Assembly: GCA_003116995.1 (NCBI GenBank)
Contig: BDSL01000032.1
Coordinates: 310,001-374,000 of the forward strand
Source of the DNA: Yamagishiella unicocca
Lineage: Eukaryota; Chlorophyta; Chlorophyceae; Chlamydomonadales; Volvocaceae
DNA length: 64,000 nt
Direction: 5' to 3'
Shown one piece after another: positions 25,288 to 36,167 of this stretch; positions within the stretch are counted from its first letter, which is position 1, and every line of letters begins with the position of its first letter. The notes below the pieces were generated by a model. It was given only the letters and a program-made list of their open reading frames with translations. It made no database searches and had not been told where the DNA came from. The translations under genes and the position numbers were made by a program.

Positions 25288-28200
25288 TCAGGACAGCGCG
25301 TTGAGGCGCGCAGCGATCGCGACGACCAGCTGCCCGGCTTGCAGCCGTTGCGCGGGGTCGGTGCGCCAACACATCTGCGCCATGTTCCTGAAGGCACGAA
25401 AGCAGCTAGTAAGCAAGGCAGCAGAGAGGCACGCAGGGCCGCTTTACGGTGTTGTGACATCCCATATGCGGCCTAGTGTGTTGACGGACTACGCACGTAC
25501 ACGGACAGCCCGCCGAGCCGAGCCGGTAAGTGCTGTGTCACAACAATGGAATGGAGAGCGACTAATACGTCAGCGCCCGTTTGCGCCATAAAGTGGCTGG
25601 TTCCACTGGCTGGCCAACAAGCACTTAACATGCGACGTGTGTGTATGTTCTTGAGTCCAGGTAGGGCCTTCTTACTCGTGCACTTCCATGAACTAACGGG
25701 TCCTTCTTACTCGTGCACTTCCATGAACTAACGGGTCCTTCTTACTCGTGCACTTCCATGAACTAACGGCATGTGTGAGAAATAGCCCACGCACGCGCAC
25801 ATATGTATGGACACCAGGAAGCATGCACGTGACTCCGTGCCCAACACTGCAGGCAGGCAACCAGCTACGTAGCTAGCTCCCGTCCGGACAGCGGCATGAA
25901 TCATGATGACGGCTGCTTTAATGTAATAAATATAATATTTTGGGATAATTGAAAATTTTGGCTGCTCCATCCGAACCATGTTCACCTCCATCCTGGCGCG
26001 TGCTCTGTGCGTGCCGAGCGCCCTCGCGCATCTCTCAATGTAGAGTGCGCAACCGCAAGCGCTCGCTCTTGGTGGCTGCTTGCCCGGACAACGTTCCTCA
26101 TCTGGGCGTCCGTGGGCCAAGCGAGTTGTTCATGTGGTGGGCCGGCGAGCCTTGGTCTTTGTCCATGTGGGTGCTGTCTGTGGTAGTCTGCTGCTCGCAT
26201 TTTAGAAATCCCTTGGTGCGAACCTTCCTTTTGCTGAGTGCGAACCTTCCTTTTGCTGGTAGGCACGGCGGATGGCACGTCTGTGTGGGTTGTGGCCTTT
26301 CTGGGTTCGTTCCTCTGCCGCTGGCCCTGGTGGCCTCCTGGTCCCGCTGTCTGGGGCGGGGCCTTGTGTCCAAGCCCAACTACGTTATACCTAATACGCC
26401 GTTCACTTCCGAGGCCGCTCCTGTTGACATCGACTCAACCGAGTGCTTCCTCTCTCAGCTACCGCCATGCGTGCCAGGCCCATCATCGCACCACACACAC
26501 AGAATCTACAACAAAACACACGGGCACCCGTGCGTCCAATGTACAACAAAACACACGGGCACCCATGCGTCCAATCTACAACAAAACACACGGGTACCCA
26601 TGCGCCCGATGGCTCAACCTTAGGGTCTGGAGCGAGCCCACTGTAGCAGTTACTTTTAGTACTAGTACTGACACTCACCGGTATGTCTGTGGCACGTCTG
26701 CGGCAAACGCGGGGCGCGCGCCCTTATGCACCAGGCGCGGGACCTTGTCTGGGTGGACGGTCGGAAACGGCCGCACGCCTCCCGCCAGGAGCTCCCACAT
26801 GAGTCTGCGGGCACCAAGGAGAGGAATGGAGGAATGGATGGATGGGTAGACAGGCGTTAGTAGCGCATTGGGTACACAGATAGAGGCTTACTTGTTTCGT
26901 AGCCGCTTTCGCGTTCTGGACGTTAACGTCGTTTCCGTCCTTGATTATAAAGCGATGTACTGCATGTATAGTAAGCACATATACATAGAAGCCCAAATGA
27001 GTGCCGTGAAACGGGCATCGATATAGCTAACGTACGTAAGAACGTAACCCTGCCCGCCCTTCCAGTTCAACCCCGCCCTGTGCGTGCGCGTGCCGTGCAT
27101 TGCCGGAACGAACGTACATGCCAAAGCTGTAGATGTCATAGGCGGCGGAGATCCTGGCCTCTGCAACAAATGAGGGCGCATGCGTGGGGATGCGGCGGGT
27201 AGTCTGTAGGCGTCAGCAGTGGCCGACGATGGTAAGTCGCTTGATCGGTTCGGCTGAACCATACATACACGTTTCCCCCAACGTGTTACTCTGGCGCACT
27301 CGGGAACCGCACTTGCATGTGCACCGATTGAAATCGGGACGCGTCAGGTGCGTGCATACAGCATCCAAGCTCGCCTGACACCAGTTCCGGAAGTATGTAG
27401 CAGCCGAATGCACATACATACACATTCTGGATGTAAGCGGCTTCCATTTTTATTTATACTACATATACCACTGTCAGGCGATGTGCCCGATGGTTCTACC
27501 TCTTGGTCTGGAACCCACTATAACCGTTCGTTACAACAACCATTGCCTGCTGCCATACGTATATGGGGGTACTCACTTCCTGGCATGCACTCGGGCGCCA
27601 TGTGGGTCACCCTGCGTTCGGATGGCGGTGATTAGGCAGGCAGGCGAGGCAGGCAGGCGAGGTGGGCGCGGGGTAGGTTAGCTGGGGCGAAAGCGAAGGC
27701 GCAGTTAGGCAAGACAGCGCTTCAAGCAAGCAAGGGACGGACAAGTAAGGCGGGAGCGAGCAGCGGTCCCAAGCAAGTTCATCCTCCTCGACTTGCCTGC
27801 CCGCCGCTGCGTTAGGCCAACCAAACCATCTCTTTACAACAATAACACAAGTAAGACAACAGCCCATGCGCTAGATAGGCCCCCCCGCGCCCACTACAAA
27901 TCGATAATCATTGCTACGCACTCACGTGCCGCAGGCCTGCTCCACATTGGTGTAGCGCGTGCCGTCCTCCGCCGTCTGGGTTGCGGTGCAGTGCGGCGTG
28001 CGTGAGGAAGTGGGAGGGCAGGACAACAATGACAAGGACGAACGAATCGATCGGGGTGTGGTGGAGGACGGAGAACCGACAGGAGGCGGAGACGGGAGGC
28101 GCACCCCGTTGCCCGCACAGAACATAGCCGATCGGCGGTAGTGATTGCGTTTATCCTCTGTGTGGTGCGGCCCACGGCCTGTGTGGGCACTAGCCACGTG

Positions 28201-31200
28201 CATAGCCCGGCTATGCAAGCACGTGATGGGCGGTGCCTTTGTCGGCTCTCCAGGACCCACCTCCGAGAGGTGCAGTACGAAGCCGAAGTCCGCCAGCTTG
28301 ACGGTGAAGCCGCGGTAGTCGCGAGGGCTGGACTTGAGAAGCAAGTTGGCGGGCTTGACGTCTGGCGCATGCATTCAATAGACGGTGGGAGGGTGGTGGT
28401 GGGGACTTCGTACGTTTCGTACATGTATAAGCGCATACCGAGGGCCGAATAATGAGGGATTTCAGCTGTTAAACCACCAGCAAGAAGGCCGTCTTGCGAG
28501 CGCAAACCAACCCAACTATTGTAACAATAATCATGGTCAAGCAAGTGAGCATTGCCGCGAAATAATTTGAGGCAGAAATTGTGAGCTGAACTAGTTGCTG
28601 TTTGCAAGAATAGCCGAAATAAGGATACTTGAGACGGACAGATAATTGTTTCAAAAACAGTTGGTGCGGCTTATTCGAACGGTGTCGCAATACCGGTACG
28701 GTATGCGCCTCGTCCGTTCGTGATGTCGCAATCCGTCGCGACATCGGTCTATGCGGTACCAGCGGTACCCGTTCCTCCGTGTGGTTGGCGGACGCTTGCG
28801 ATGTGCTGGCTGAAGCCTAGCTGCTGCCCGGGGGCCCTAGACGGCCCTAGCGGCTTCTGCTTCTTCTGCCTTGTGCTCTTCATGAGCCGCTTGTCCTCCT
28901 GTCTGGTGCCTCATGGGCCAGGGGCTGTTTTTGGTTTTCTTCGCCTAGTCTGTTCCTGTTGTCTGCGACCGTGTTGATAGGTGTGCCAGGGTGTGCCTGC
29001 GTGGGGCACCGTCTGCCCCGTTTTGCGTTTTCCCCGTCCTCTTAGCCGTGATATGTTGGGACTACCCCGTTGAAGCTTCCTTCGCTGGCGGGCGTTTTGG
29101 ATGGGCGTTTTTTGCGAGTGGGTGACGGCCGGGACCGCTGAAACCTGGGCAGAATTGCATCTGATTGCATGGATCATCCTGGCAGGTCGTGGCCGCCTAA
29201 AGGGTGAAAAACATCCGTTTGCTGTAAGAAATGCAACTGCTCGACGATCGCGTCGACAGCCTATACGCACTTCATCATGGCAAGGATAGCTGCGCGCGCG
29301 TCGGTGATGGTCGGCGGGGGACGGCTAAAGCAACGTCCACGACCGGCTTCGCTGAATGAAAGCAGTCGATCAAACGAATGAACCATCCCCCTATACATCG
29401 AAATGCACCATCCGGACTGTCGGCTGGTGTTGTGGTGGTTTGCCTTTGTTCCGGTGCACGTCGATTTTTTTCTCTTTCGTCTCCTTCAGTGTCAGACGAT
29501 GTGCCCGATGATTCTACCTTCTGGTCTGGAACCCACTGTAACCGTTACTACTATACATCGCATCTTGCAGAAAATAGGCCCTACGCTGCCAGCGGTGCGA
29601 ACTCACCCCTGTGCACCAGGTTCATGGAGTGCAGGTGGCGCAGCGCCAAGGCTACGTCCAGCAGCGTCATGTAGACGCCCTGCGGGGAAGGGTGAGGCGT
29701 CGGGAAAAAGACAGTGAAGATGCCCGCGTGACACGGCGTCTGGAAAACGTGGCTAGTCATCGTTTGACCCGCAAGCCTTCAGACCTCCTACCCTTTCACG
29801 GCGCGCGGCCGCCCGCCCGCCGGCTTTACGAGGAAAAAATGGAAGCGAGCCAACGTCCATCTCTGCCCTATCGTGCATGTGCTAGGCAAGGAGCAGTTCC
29901 CTGCATGTACGACGGGCGCCATACATGGCTGGGCAAATAAGTATTATGCACGCACCTTCATGTCGTACATGTACGGCGTGGCAGCGTTCGGGCGCTTGCC
30001 GGTCAAACGAGGAAACGAGCGAGACGCCAGCGCGTTTCCCAGCGAGCCGGCGTCGCAGTACTCGGCCAGGATGCAAGTCACGCGCGCCTCGTCGTCGCCT
30101 GCGTCGGAGTTTGCGCAGGGTCCCGACGAATGGTTATATAGGATTAGGAGAAGTCTGTAAGAAGGCTAGATGAGCGATGCAATGTTGGGCGGGCGCAACA
30201 GCCGCCCTGCCACTCGCTTGCGCTGCCTGGCACTTGCCATGCAGCAAGCAAGGCCGGCGGCGGGCTCAGATAGATAGCTAATGTTCTTAGCGCGCGTTCG
30301 TTGATGACGAGCGCACCCACCGCTGGCCAGCGGCGGCTGGACCTCCAGGTACAACGACCTCGGCTCCACCTCAGCCAGGTTAGCACCCCGCTCCTCCTTC
30401 CCGTGCCTGGAGCGGAGCACCTGCAGCGAACGAGAGAGGGCGCGATCACCGTCTGAACGAGCGACGCTCGGCAACCACCTGTTTCAATACGGCGCGTTCC
30501 GGACTTCTTCGTCCCCTGCTCCGCGATACATACATCTGCACCATTCTACAGCCGTTAATGTTAGGTACGGCGGACATTCTACAGCAGGAGGAACCACGAA
30601 CCCTATTTGCTTACCACATTGTTGAACGTGGAGTAGAACTGGAGGGCGCATGGAGAGGTTTTCCAGGGCGCGGTTGCAGGGGGGGGGGGTACAGGATAGC
30701 GGTGAGATAAAGGAAGCCAAACAGAGTTAGAAAAATCCACGCCTGTCAAGAATCCAATGCAGGGATGTGACAAAGCCCGGAAGGAACAGGCCCTGGATGG
30801 GTGCAGTACGGCATAGGGCCCAGCATCACAAATTTGTAGATAACCGCGACAGCAGGTTTACGCATGTGGCCGGCTCCTCCGTGCGCCGCCATGCATACAT
30901 GGACGTGCAGCCGCCAGCAGCGCGCAAACGCAGGTCACACGACGCGGCCACCCACCCACCCACCCACCCACCCACCCACCCACCCACCCACCCACCCACC
31001 CACCCACCCACCCACCCACCCACCCACCCACCCACCCACCCACCCACCCACCCACCCACCCACCCACCCACCCACCCACCCACCCACCCACCCACCCACC
31101 CACCCACCCACCCACCCACCCACCCACCCACCCACCCACCCACCACCCACCCACCCACCCACCCACCCACCCACCCACCCCACCCACCCACCCACCCACC

Positions 31201-34200
31201 CACCCACCCACCCACCCACCCACCCACCCCACCCACCCACCCACCCACCCACCCACCCACCCACCCACCCACCCACCCACCCACCCACCCACCCACCCAC
31301 CCACCCACCCCACCCACCCACCCACCCACCCACCCACCCACCCACCCACCCACCCACCCACCCACCCACCCACCCACCCACCCACCCACCCACCCACCCA
31401 CCCACCCACCCACCCACCCACCCACCCACCCACCCACCCACCCACCCCACCCACCCACCCACCCACCCACCCACCCACCCACCCACCCACCCACCCACCC
31501 ACCCACCCACCCACCCACCCACCCACCCACCCACCCCACCCACCCACCCACCCACCCACCCACCCACCCACCCACCCACCCCCCACCCACCCACCCACCC
31601 ACCCACCCACCCACCCACCCACCCACCCCCACCCACCCACCCACCCACCCACCCACCCACCCACCCACCCACCCACCCACCCACCCACCCACCCACCCAC
31701 GCACCTGCACGATGTTTGGATGCGACAGCGAGGACTGTACGGCAAGCTCCATGGCGTTGCGGAGCAGCTCCCGCCGGGCGCGCAGCTGCTGCTTGGCGCC
31801 GGGATCGCCGTCCTCTTCGGGCATGACCATCAGCTGCGCGGCACGGCACACAGTCCCGTGCGGCACGCCGCCGAAGGTAGGATGGACATAGCACGTCAGT
31901 GCAAAGGACCACGCGCGACCGATGCATCTGCTGGCGACAGCAGGCGGCGGGGCCGGCTGGGAGCACAGCTACTGTCCGCTACCTAACGCCCGCTACCTAC
32001 CGGTAGCTGCAGCGGCACCGGGTTGCCTGCCATGCGTGTCTCTGTGTGTGCAGCTGCGTACAGGGGACCCCGAGGTCGCTGCTGCTGGCTGGCCGGGAGG
32101 GAGGCGGCGGCCGCATTCGTTCTCGACCGACCGGAACCTCACAAGTGGGCGCAGGTCAAATTAACTGGGCGCAGGACCCGCACGGACGTAATCGAGGTAC
32201 GTACGGCAAAGCCAACCGTTAAGGTACGAACGAACCTGTGACGCAGCTAGCTGCACCCAGCCACGCACCTTGACCGCAACAGGCAGGGAGCCGCCGATGA
32301 CACCCTTGAGAACCACGCCGCCGCCGCCCCTGCCCAGCACCCCTTGAAGCTGCAGCTGGTCCAGGTCGCTGGCAAAGGCGCAGCTACGTTTGGCGGGACG
32401 TAGGCACGCACGGACGAGGGGTCGGATGGAGGTGGGTGATGATAAAACATGCCGTACGCGTTTTCCGTGTATGGCGCATCATAGCACGCCCCAGTAGCAC
32501 CGACTTCGCTCCGCCGGCACAACCCGTAAAGAATAGCCCTGCTGGCCTGGCGACCAGCGACCCCACGAGCCCAAGCACGTGCCGCAGCATACAATCATAA
32601 CCCGTTTGCCCTTATCCCCTCTGCACGTGTACCAGTTCGTTGCCTGCTCAGCAATAGCGCGCACCTACATTTTGGTCGCTCCTGCCGCCGTCTCAAGCAC
32701 GGTCGCCTGGATGCTGCCCACCAGCAGGTCCATCTGGTGGTACCCCGAGGTCTCGACGTTCGTGACCGTCACGATGGAGGTCACGGAGCCATCGACCACC
32801 GCGGTTCCCCAGGCGCCGGTGCAGCAGGCGAGGGCTGCATCCGTGCTGTTGCGGTCGGTCGCCGGGAGCAGGCCCAGCACGCCTCCCGGCGACGCAATAT
32901 CGCCGGCGGCGGGGGATACGTCCACGATGCTCAGGTCTGCCTGCTGGGGCGGCGGCGTGTTGGGTGTCCGGCTCACCAGGCAGCGCCCAGGCTTGCCCGG
33001 TCGCTCATTTGAAGGCGACAGGAACGCCCTGCGCAGAGCGGAGACGCCTGCGAGCGCGTGGTAGAGGTGGTTGGCGAGGCGGGGAGGTGAGGGCGATCGG
33101 TCTCTGGTTGCGTCGCGCCCCACGGATCGCACGGACCCTGCCGCACGCATCCAGCAGCACGAGACCGATCCTGACATACCCTTGATCTCCTGCATGTCCG
33201 CCGCCGTCAAACGGCGGCTGGCCCCGTCCACGATGCCGTCCAGGGCGGTCGTGGAGGCGAAGCGTATGATGCCAGCGGGCGTGGTAGCCACATTTCTCGG
33301 ATCTGGGGAGCTAATCCGACCGAACATCGAATCCGGGAAGCCAGTGGTTTCGAAGAGCCCCGACGCGAGCCCGCCGGCCCTGGAGGCTGCCGCCAGGTCG
33401 TTGCTGCCGCCCTTGCCGACCACGGCTTGTACGACAGCGTACGAGCCCGGAGCAGCAGCCATGAGTGTGTCGTACTCGGGCGCCAGGGGACCGCGCAGCA
33501 TGGCGCGCACCGGACCCGACAGAGCCTGCCGGCGGGGTGGCGGTTACGGCGCAGGTTCGTTTTCCGCGAATGCTACGTTGTTGGTTGCGCCGGGCATCCG
33601 TATCGGCATGCTGCGCATGCACCCACAAGTGCTAACCACTTCCTCACCAACAATATCAAGCACCTTTACCTTCTCCTTAAACGTGGTTTACGTCTTTCCC
33701 TCACGAGCGATACAAAGCCTCAAGAGGGATTTACCTCCCAAAACGAATCCCACATTGCCGCCTGGGCAGCCAACGCGCATCCTCCATACATCTAGTCCTC
33801 AGATGTTTCCTATCAAGGCAGACACAGTTGACCGTTCCTTACCTCCAGCAGCTCCTGGCAGCTGCTCCTCACCGCCTCCAGCAGCTGCGCCGGCAGGCGC
33901 TTGCCGAAGCACAGGTACAGCCCCAGAGCTGCATCGTCGTCGAGTTGCAGCGTTAGCAGCACCAGAGACTGAGGAACAGCCCTAGGGCTGGGGCTGCAGG
34001 CCCCTTTCAGGAGGTTGCTGCAAGAGTTGCGGGTGTCCGTCGGTGCCGCGCCTTGTTGGCGCATCAGCAGGCATACGTCACGGGAAGGGTTGTGGACGCC
34101 TTGTAAGTACAGCATTGTGTTCCCAACCACCGCGGCCGGCAGCGGTGCAGCAGCGGCAACGCTGGGGCAGGCAGACGGGCCCGCTGCCCTGGTGCTCGCC

Positions 34201-36167
34201 GCCGTCTGGCGCTGCTGCGCCAGTACCACCTGCAGCAGCGTGTGCTGCAGAGGGAAGGCGGTAGCATGGAAGGCCGGCGTAGCGCTTGCGGCGGCGGTGG
34301 TGACAGCGGCCGCCTCAGTCGCGCTTAGTCGTATAATGATGTTACCGGGCCCCAGCCCGCGGCCTCCACCTCCACCGCTGCCGGAGGTCCAGGCGCTGCC
34401 TTGGCCGGCCGATTGGGGACAAGGTGGCCGGTTGTCGATATCGGTGATGTAGCGTGATGTGGAGTAGGCGCTGCTGTCAACATCCTCGGCATGGGGGACC
34501 CTGGGGGCAGGTGGGCGGGGACGGAAGAGCGCAGCGTGGACGCGCACATACGTGCAGAGGGAAGTATGGGTTGAGGCTCGCACGGCACCCGCATAAGACG
34601 GGAATCTGAGCAATTCGCAGGCAAGTGGCCGTGGAAATGAGAGCGCGCAATTCGAAGCGGATTGTGGCATGCGCCCGGGGCCCTCGGCCGGCCATAACCT
34701 GCGTCGTACCTACTTGCCGCTACATCCAAAAACCCTAGTCCCACGCCCACCTGAAAGGGCCCAACAGCTCCGCAGCTATCGCAGTAATAGGAGTAGTCGG
34801 CACGCTGGTTCGGGCTTGTGAAGCCGCGGTGTACTGCTTGCTTCCGCAGGGGCCAGTGCTGCCGAGGATGGTGGCAATGGCAGTCACACCTGCCTCGCAG
34901 CCGTCTTCCCCCATAAGAGCTGTCTCTCCGTCGCCAGCCGCCCCCTGCTGCACCCGGAACAGCAACGCCAGCTGCTTGTCGGGCCCGGGCGGCACCATCG
35001 CGGCGCTCGCGTGCGCCTCCAGCACGAAGTGACACCGCACGTGAGACGTCACCGCGCTGCAGAGCTGCGCCGTCAGGGCCTGCATGCTGGGCGCAGCCCG
35101 CAGCCGCACCACGGCCGCAGTCAGCCAGGGCAATGCATCCGAGCCTAAGCCCACGAGGCACATGGATGCGTTGAACGCTAGCTGCCGGAGAGCTTCTTCG
35201 TTTTGCAGCAGCGCCGCCGCGGCCGCCAGTTCCGATTCGCTCTGCCTCCTGGCGATGTTACTGATTGCGTGTGCTGAGGCAGGTGTCACCGGATCTAACG
35301 CCGTCTTGGCGACGGACAGGTGTCCAGGTTCCTGCCGCTGCTCGGGTGCCACCTGTTGCTCAAGCCACAGTGCACCGACCAAGATGTCGCCCTGAATGAG
35401 CGGCATAGCGGCTGCGCGCAGCTGTTCGCCGCCACTGCACCTTGCAGTCAACCGCTGCATGACTGTTGCCTGAAGGGTGTTCAGTAGGTTCGTAGCATAA
35501 GCGTACGGATTCGCCAACGGAGGACGGGTCCATTTCCCCTCAATATCTTCGTACCTGCGTATTAGACATCCGCTGTAGTATCGCCCTACGGTCGGCATCC
35601 GTGCAGTCGCGCCATACAGCGCGCGAGTTCTCGGAGCATGGCGACAGCAAAATGAATTCGTCGGGCCCCTCCGTGCCAAAATCGGCAATGCCGTAAAGCC
35701 TGCGGTGCGTTGAGAAATCATTAAATTCGAAGTGGTTAAGGATGCCTTCAGCCGAAATCTGTAACAACGCGTGCATGTCCATCTAGCTCACTCGGCGATG
35801 ATGCCTCCACGCTTGAATGCTTGTAGCAGGCCTTCCATGCGGCATAGCCAGCTACCATTGATGTGCAACAGGGCGGCCTGTATCCGCTGGAGTGCCTGCG
35901 ACAGGAACGGTACCATGCGTATTCGTGTGGGCCATCCATGGCCCGCAGCCTAAGAGCCGGGCCATACCCAAAGCAAGTCAATCAACCCCTTTAGTTACAG
36001 TGGCGTCGCTTGCCAACTGATGGATGCCCAAGCGCAGGCACTGAGTTACGTACCAGACGGCCTTGTTCGTGAAGCGCTGCGTGGACTCCGGTGTCCTCAT
36101 CTGCAAGCTCCTGTCGCTTGCAGTTACCGGTAACTCCACGAAAGCAACCTAGCATGCGAAATCGCAT
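25288..36167 (-). CDS. TKL-C: dual-GAF TKL-family protein kinase, complete, with a giant intronic repeat
   Basis: Nineteen exons join in frame into about 1,167 residues: 36167-36054, 35895-35792, 35699-35555, 35469-34751, 34500-33843, 33525-33180, 33047-32669, 32383-32269, 31833-31705, 30638-30615, 30420-30321, 30098-29956, 29679-29607, 28361-28261, 27975-27926, 27611-27577, 27160-27118, 26804-26679, 25387-25288 (stop TGA). The start is the ATG of MRFRMLGCFRG. Two GAF-like modules (PLIQGDILVGALWLEQQ; GLYLCFGKRLPAQLLE) precede a kinase from about residue 822 with LGRGGGGVVLKG, VAVK, HPNIVQ, ILAEYCDAGSL, HRDVKPAN, ADFGF, THMAPE, DIYSFGI and CWRTDPAQR. Intron 9 carries a ~750 bp (GGGT)n tract directly after its donor. 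Intron 13 and other late introns carry dispersed repeats, and the last intron holds two 35 bp minisatellites. The exons are intact, but whether intron 9 is still spliced efficiently is uncertain. Confidence 0.88.
25667..25769. repeat. 35 bp minisatellite, 3 units
   Basis: Three almost identical 35 bp units, each starting ccttcttactcgtgcac, lie in the last intron of TKL-C. Confidence 0.95.
26503..26607. repeat. Second 35 bp minisatellite, 3 units
   Basis: Three 35 bp units, each starting aatctacaacaaaacacac or close to it, lie in the same TKL-C intron as the minisatellite at 25667. It has the same unit length but unrelated sequence. Confidence 0.95.
26603..26655 (+). repeat. Dispersed repeat R1, short diverged copy
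   Basis: The sequence from cccgatggctcaacct to cactgtagcagttac corresponds to the right end of R1. It abuts the minisatellite at 26503-26607 in the TKL-C last intron. Confidence 0.55.
27471..27541 (+). repeat. Dispersed repeat R1, partial copy
   Basis: It matches the right half of R1 (gtcaggcgatg, cccgatggttctacc, tggtctggaacccact) inside TKL-C intron 16. Confidence 0.75.
28805..28965 (+). repeat. Dispersed repeat R2
   Basis: This copy matches 22640-22800 on the opposite strand. It lies in TKL-C intron 13, upstream of an R1 copy, so the intron probably absorbed a mobile element. Confidence 0.65.
29416..29550 (+). repeat. Dispersed repeat R1
   Basis: This is the best-preserved partner of the 22996-23130 copy, located in TKL-C intron 13 about 55 bp from exon 13. 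It runs antisense to the gene. Confidence 0.8.
30948..31700. repeat. (CCCA)n / (GGGT)n expansion, about 750 bp
   Basis: A nearly uninterrupted tetranucleotide tract of roughly 185-190 units fills most of TKL-C intron 9. Eight or so small interruptions (runs of C one base longer or shorter) change its register. On the gene's sense strand it is (GGGT)n, starting four bases after the exon 9 donor (GTGCGTGGGTGGG). TKL-B has three such units at the same place, TKL-A about two, TKL-D none. The long Thr-His-Pro and Gly-Trp-Val reading frames here are repeat artefacts. Confidence 0.98.

Noticed and set aside
25667..26607. Regularly sized 35 bp repeats suggestive of a CRISPR array
   Set aside because: The units are directly adjacent with no spacers, there are no cas genes, and the context is a eukaryotic intron.
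30767..31966. Long open frames of Thr-His-Pro or Gly-Trp-Val repeats on both strands across the CCCA tract
   Set aside because: A tetranucleotide repeat has no stops in any frame. The region is intron 9 of TKL-C between well-matched exons.
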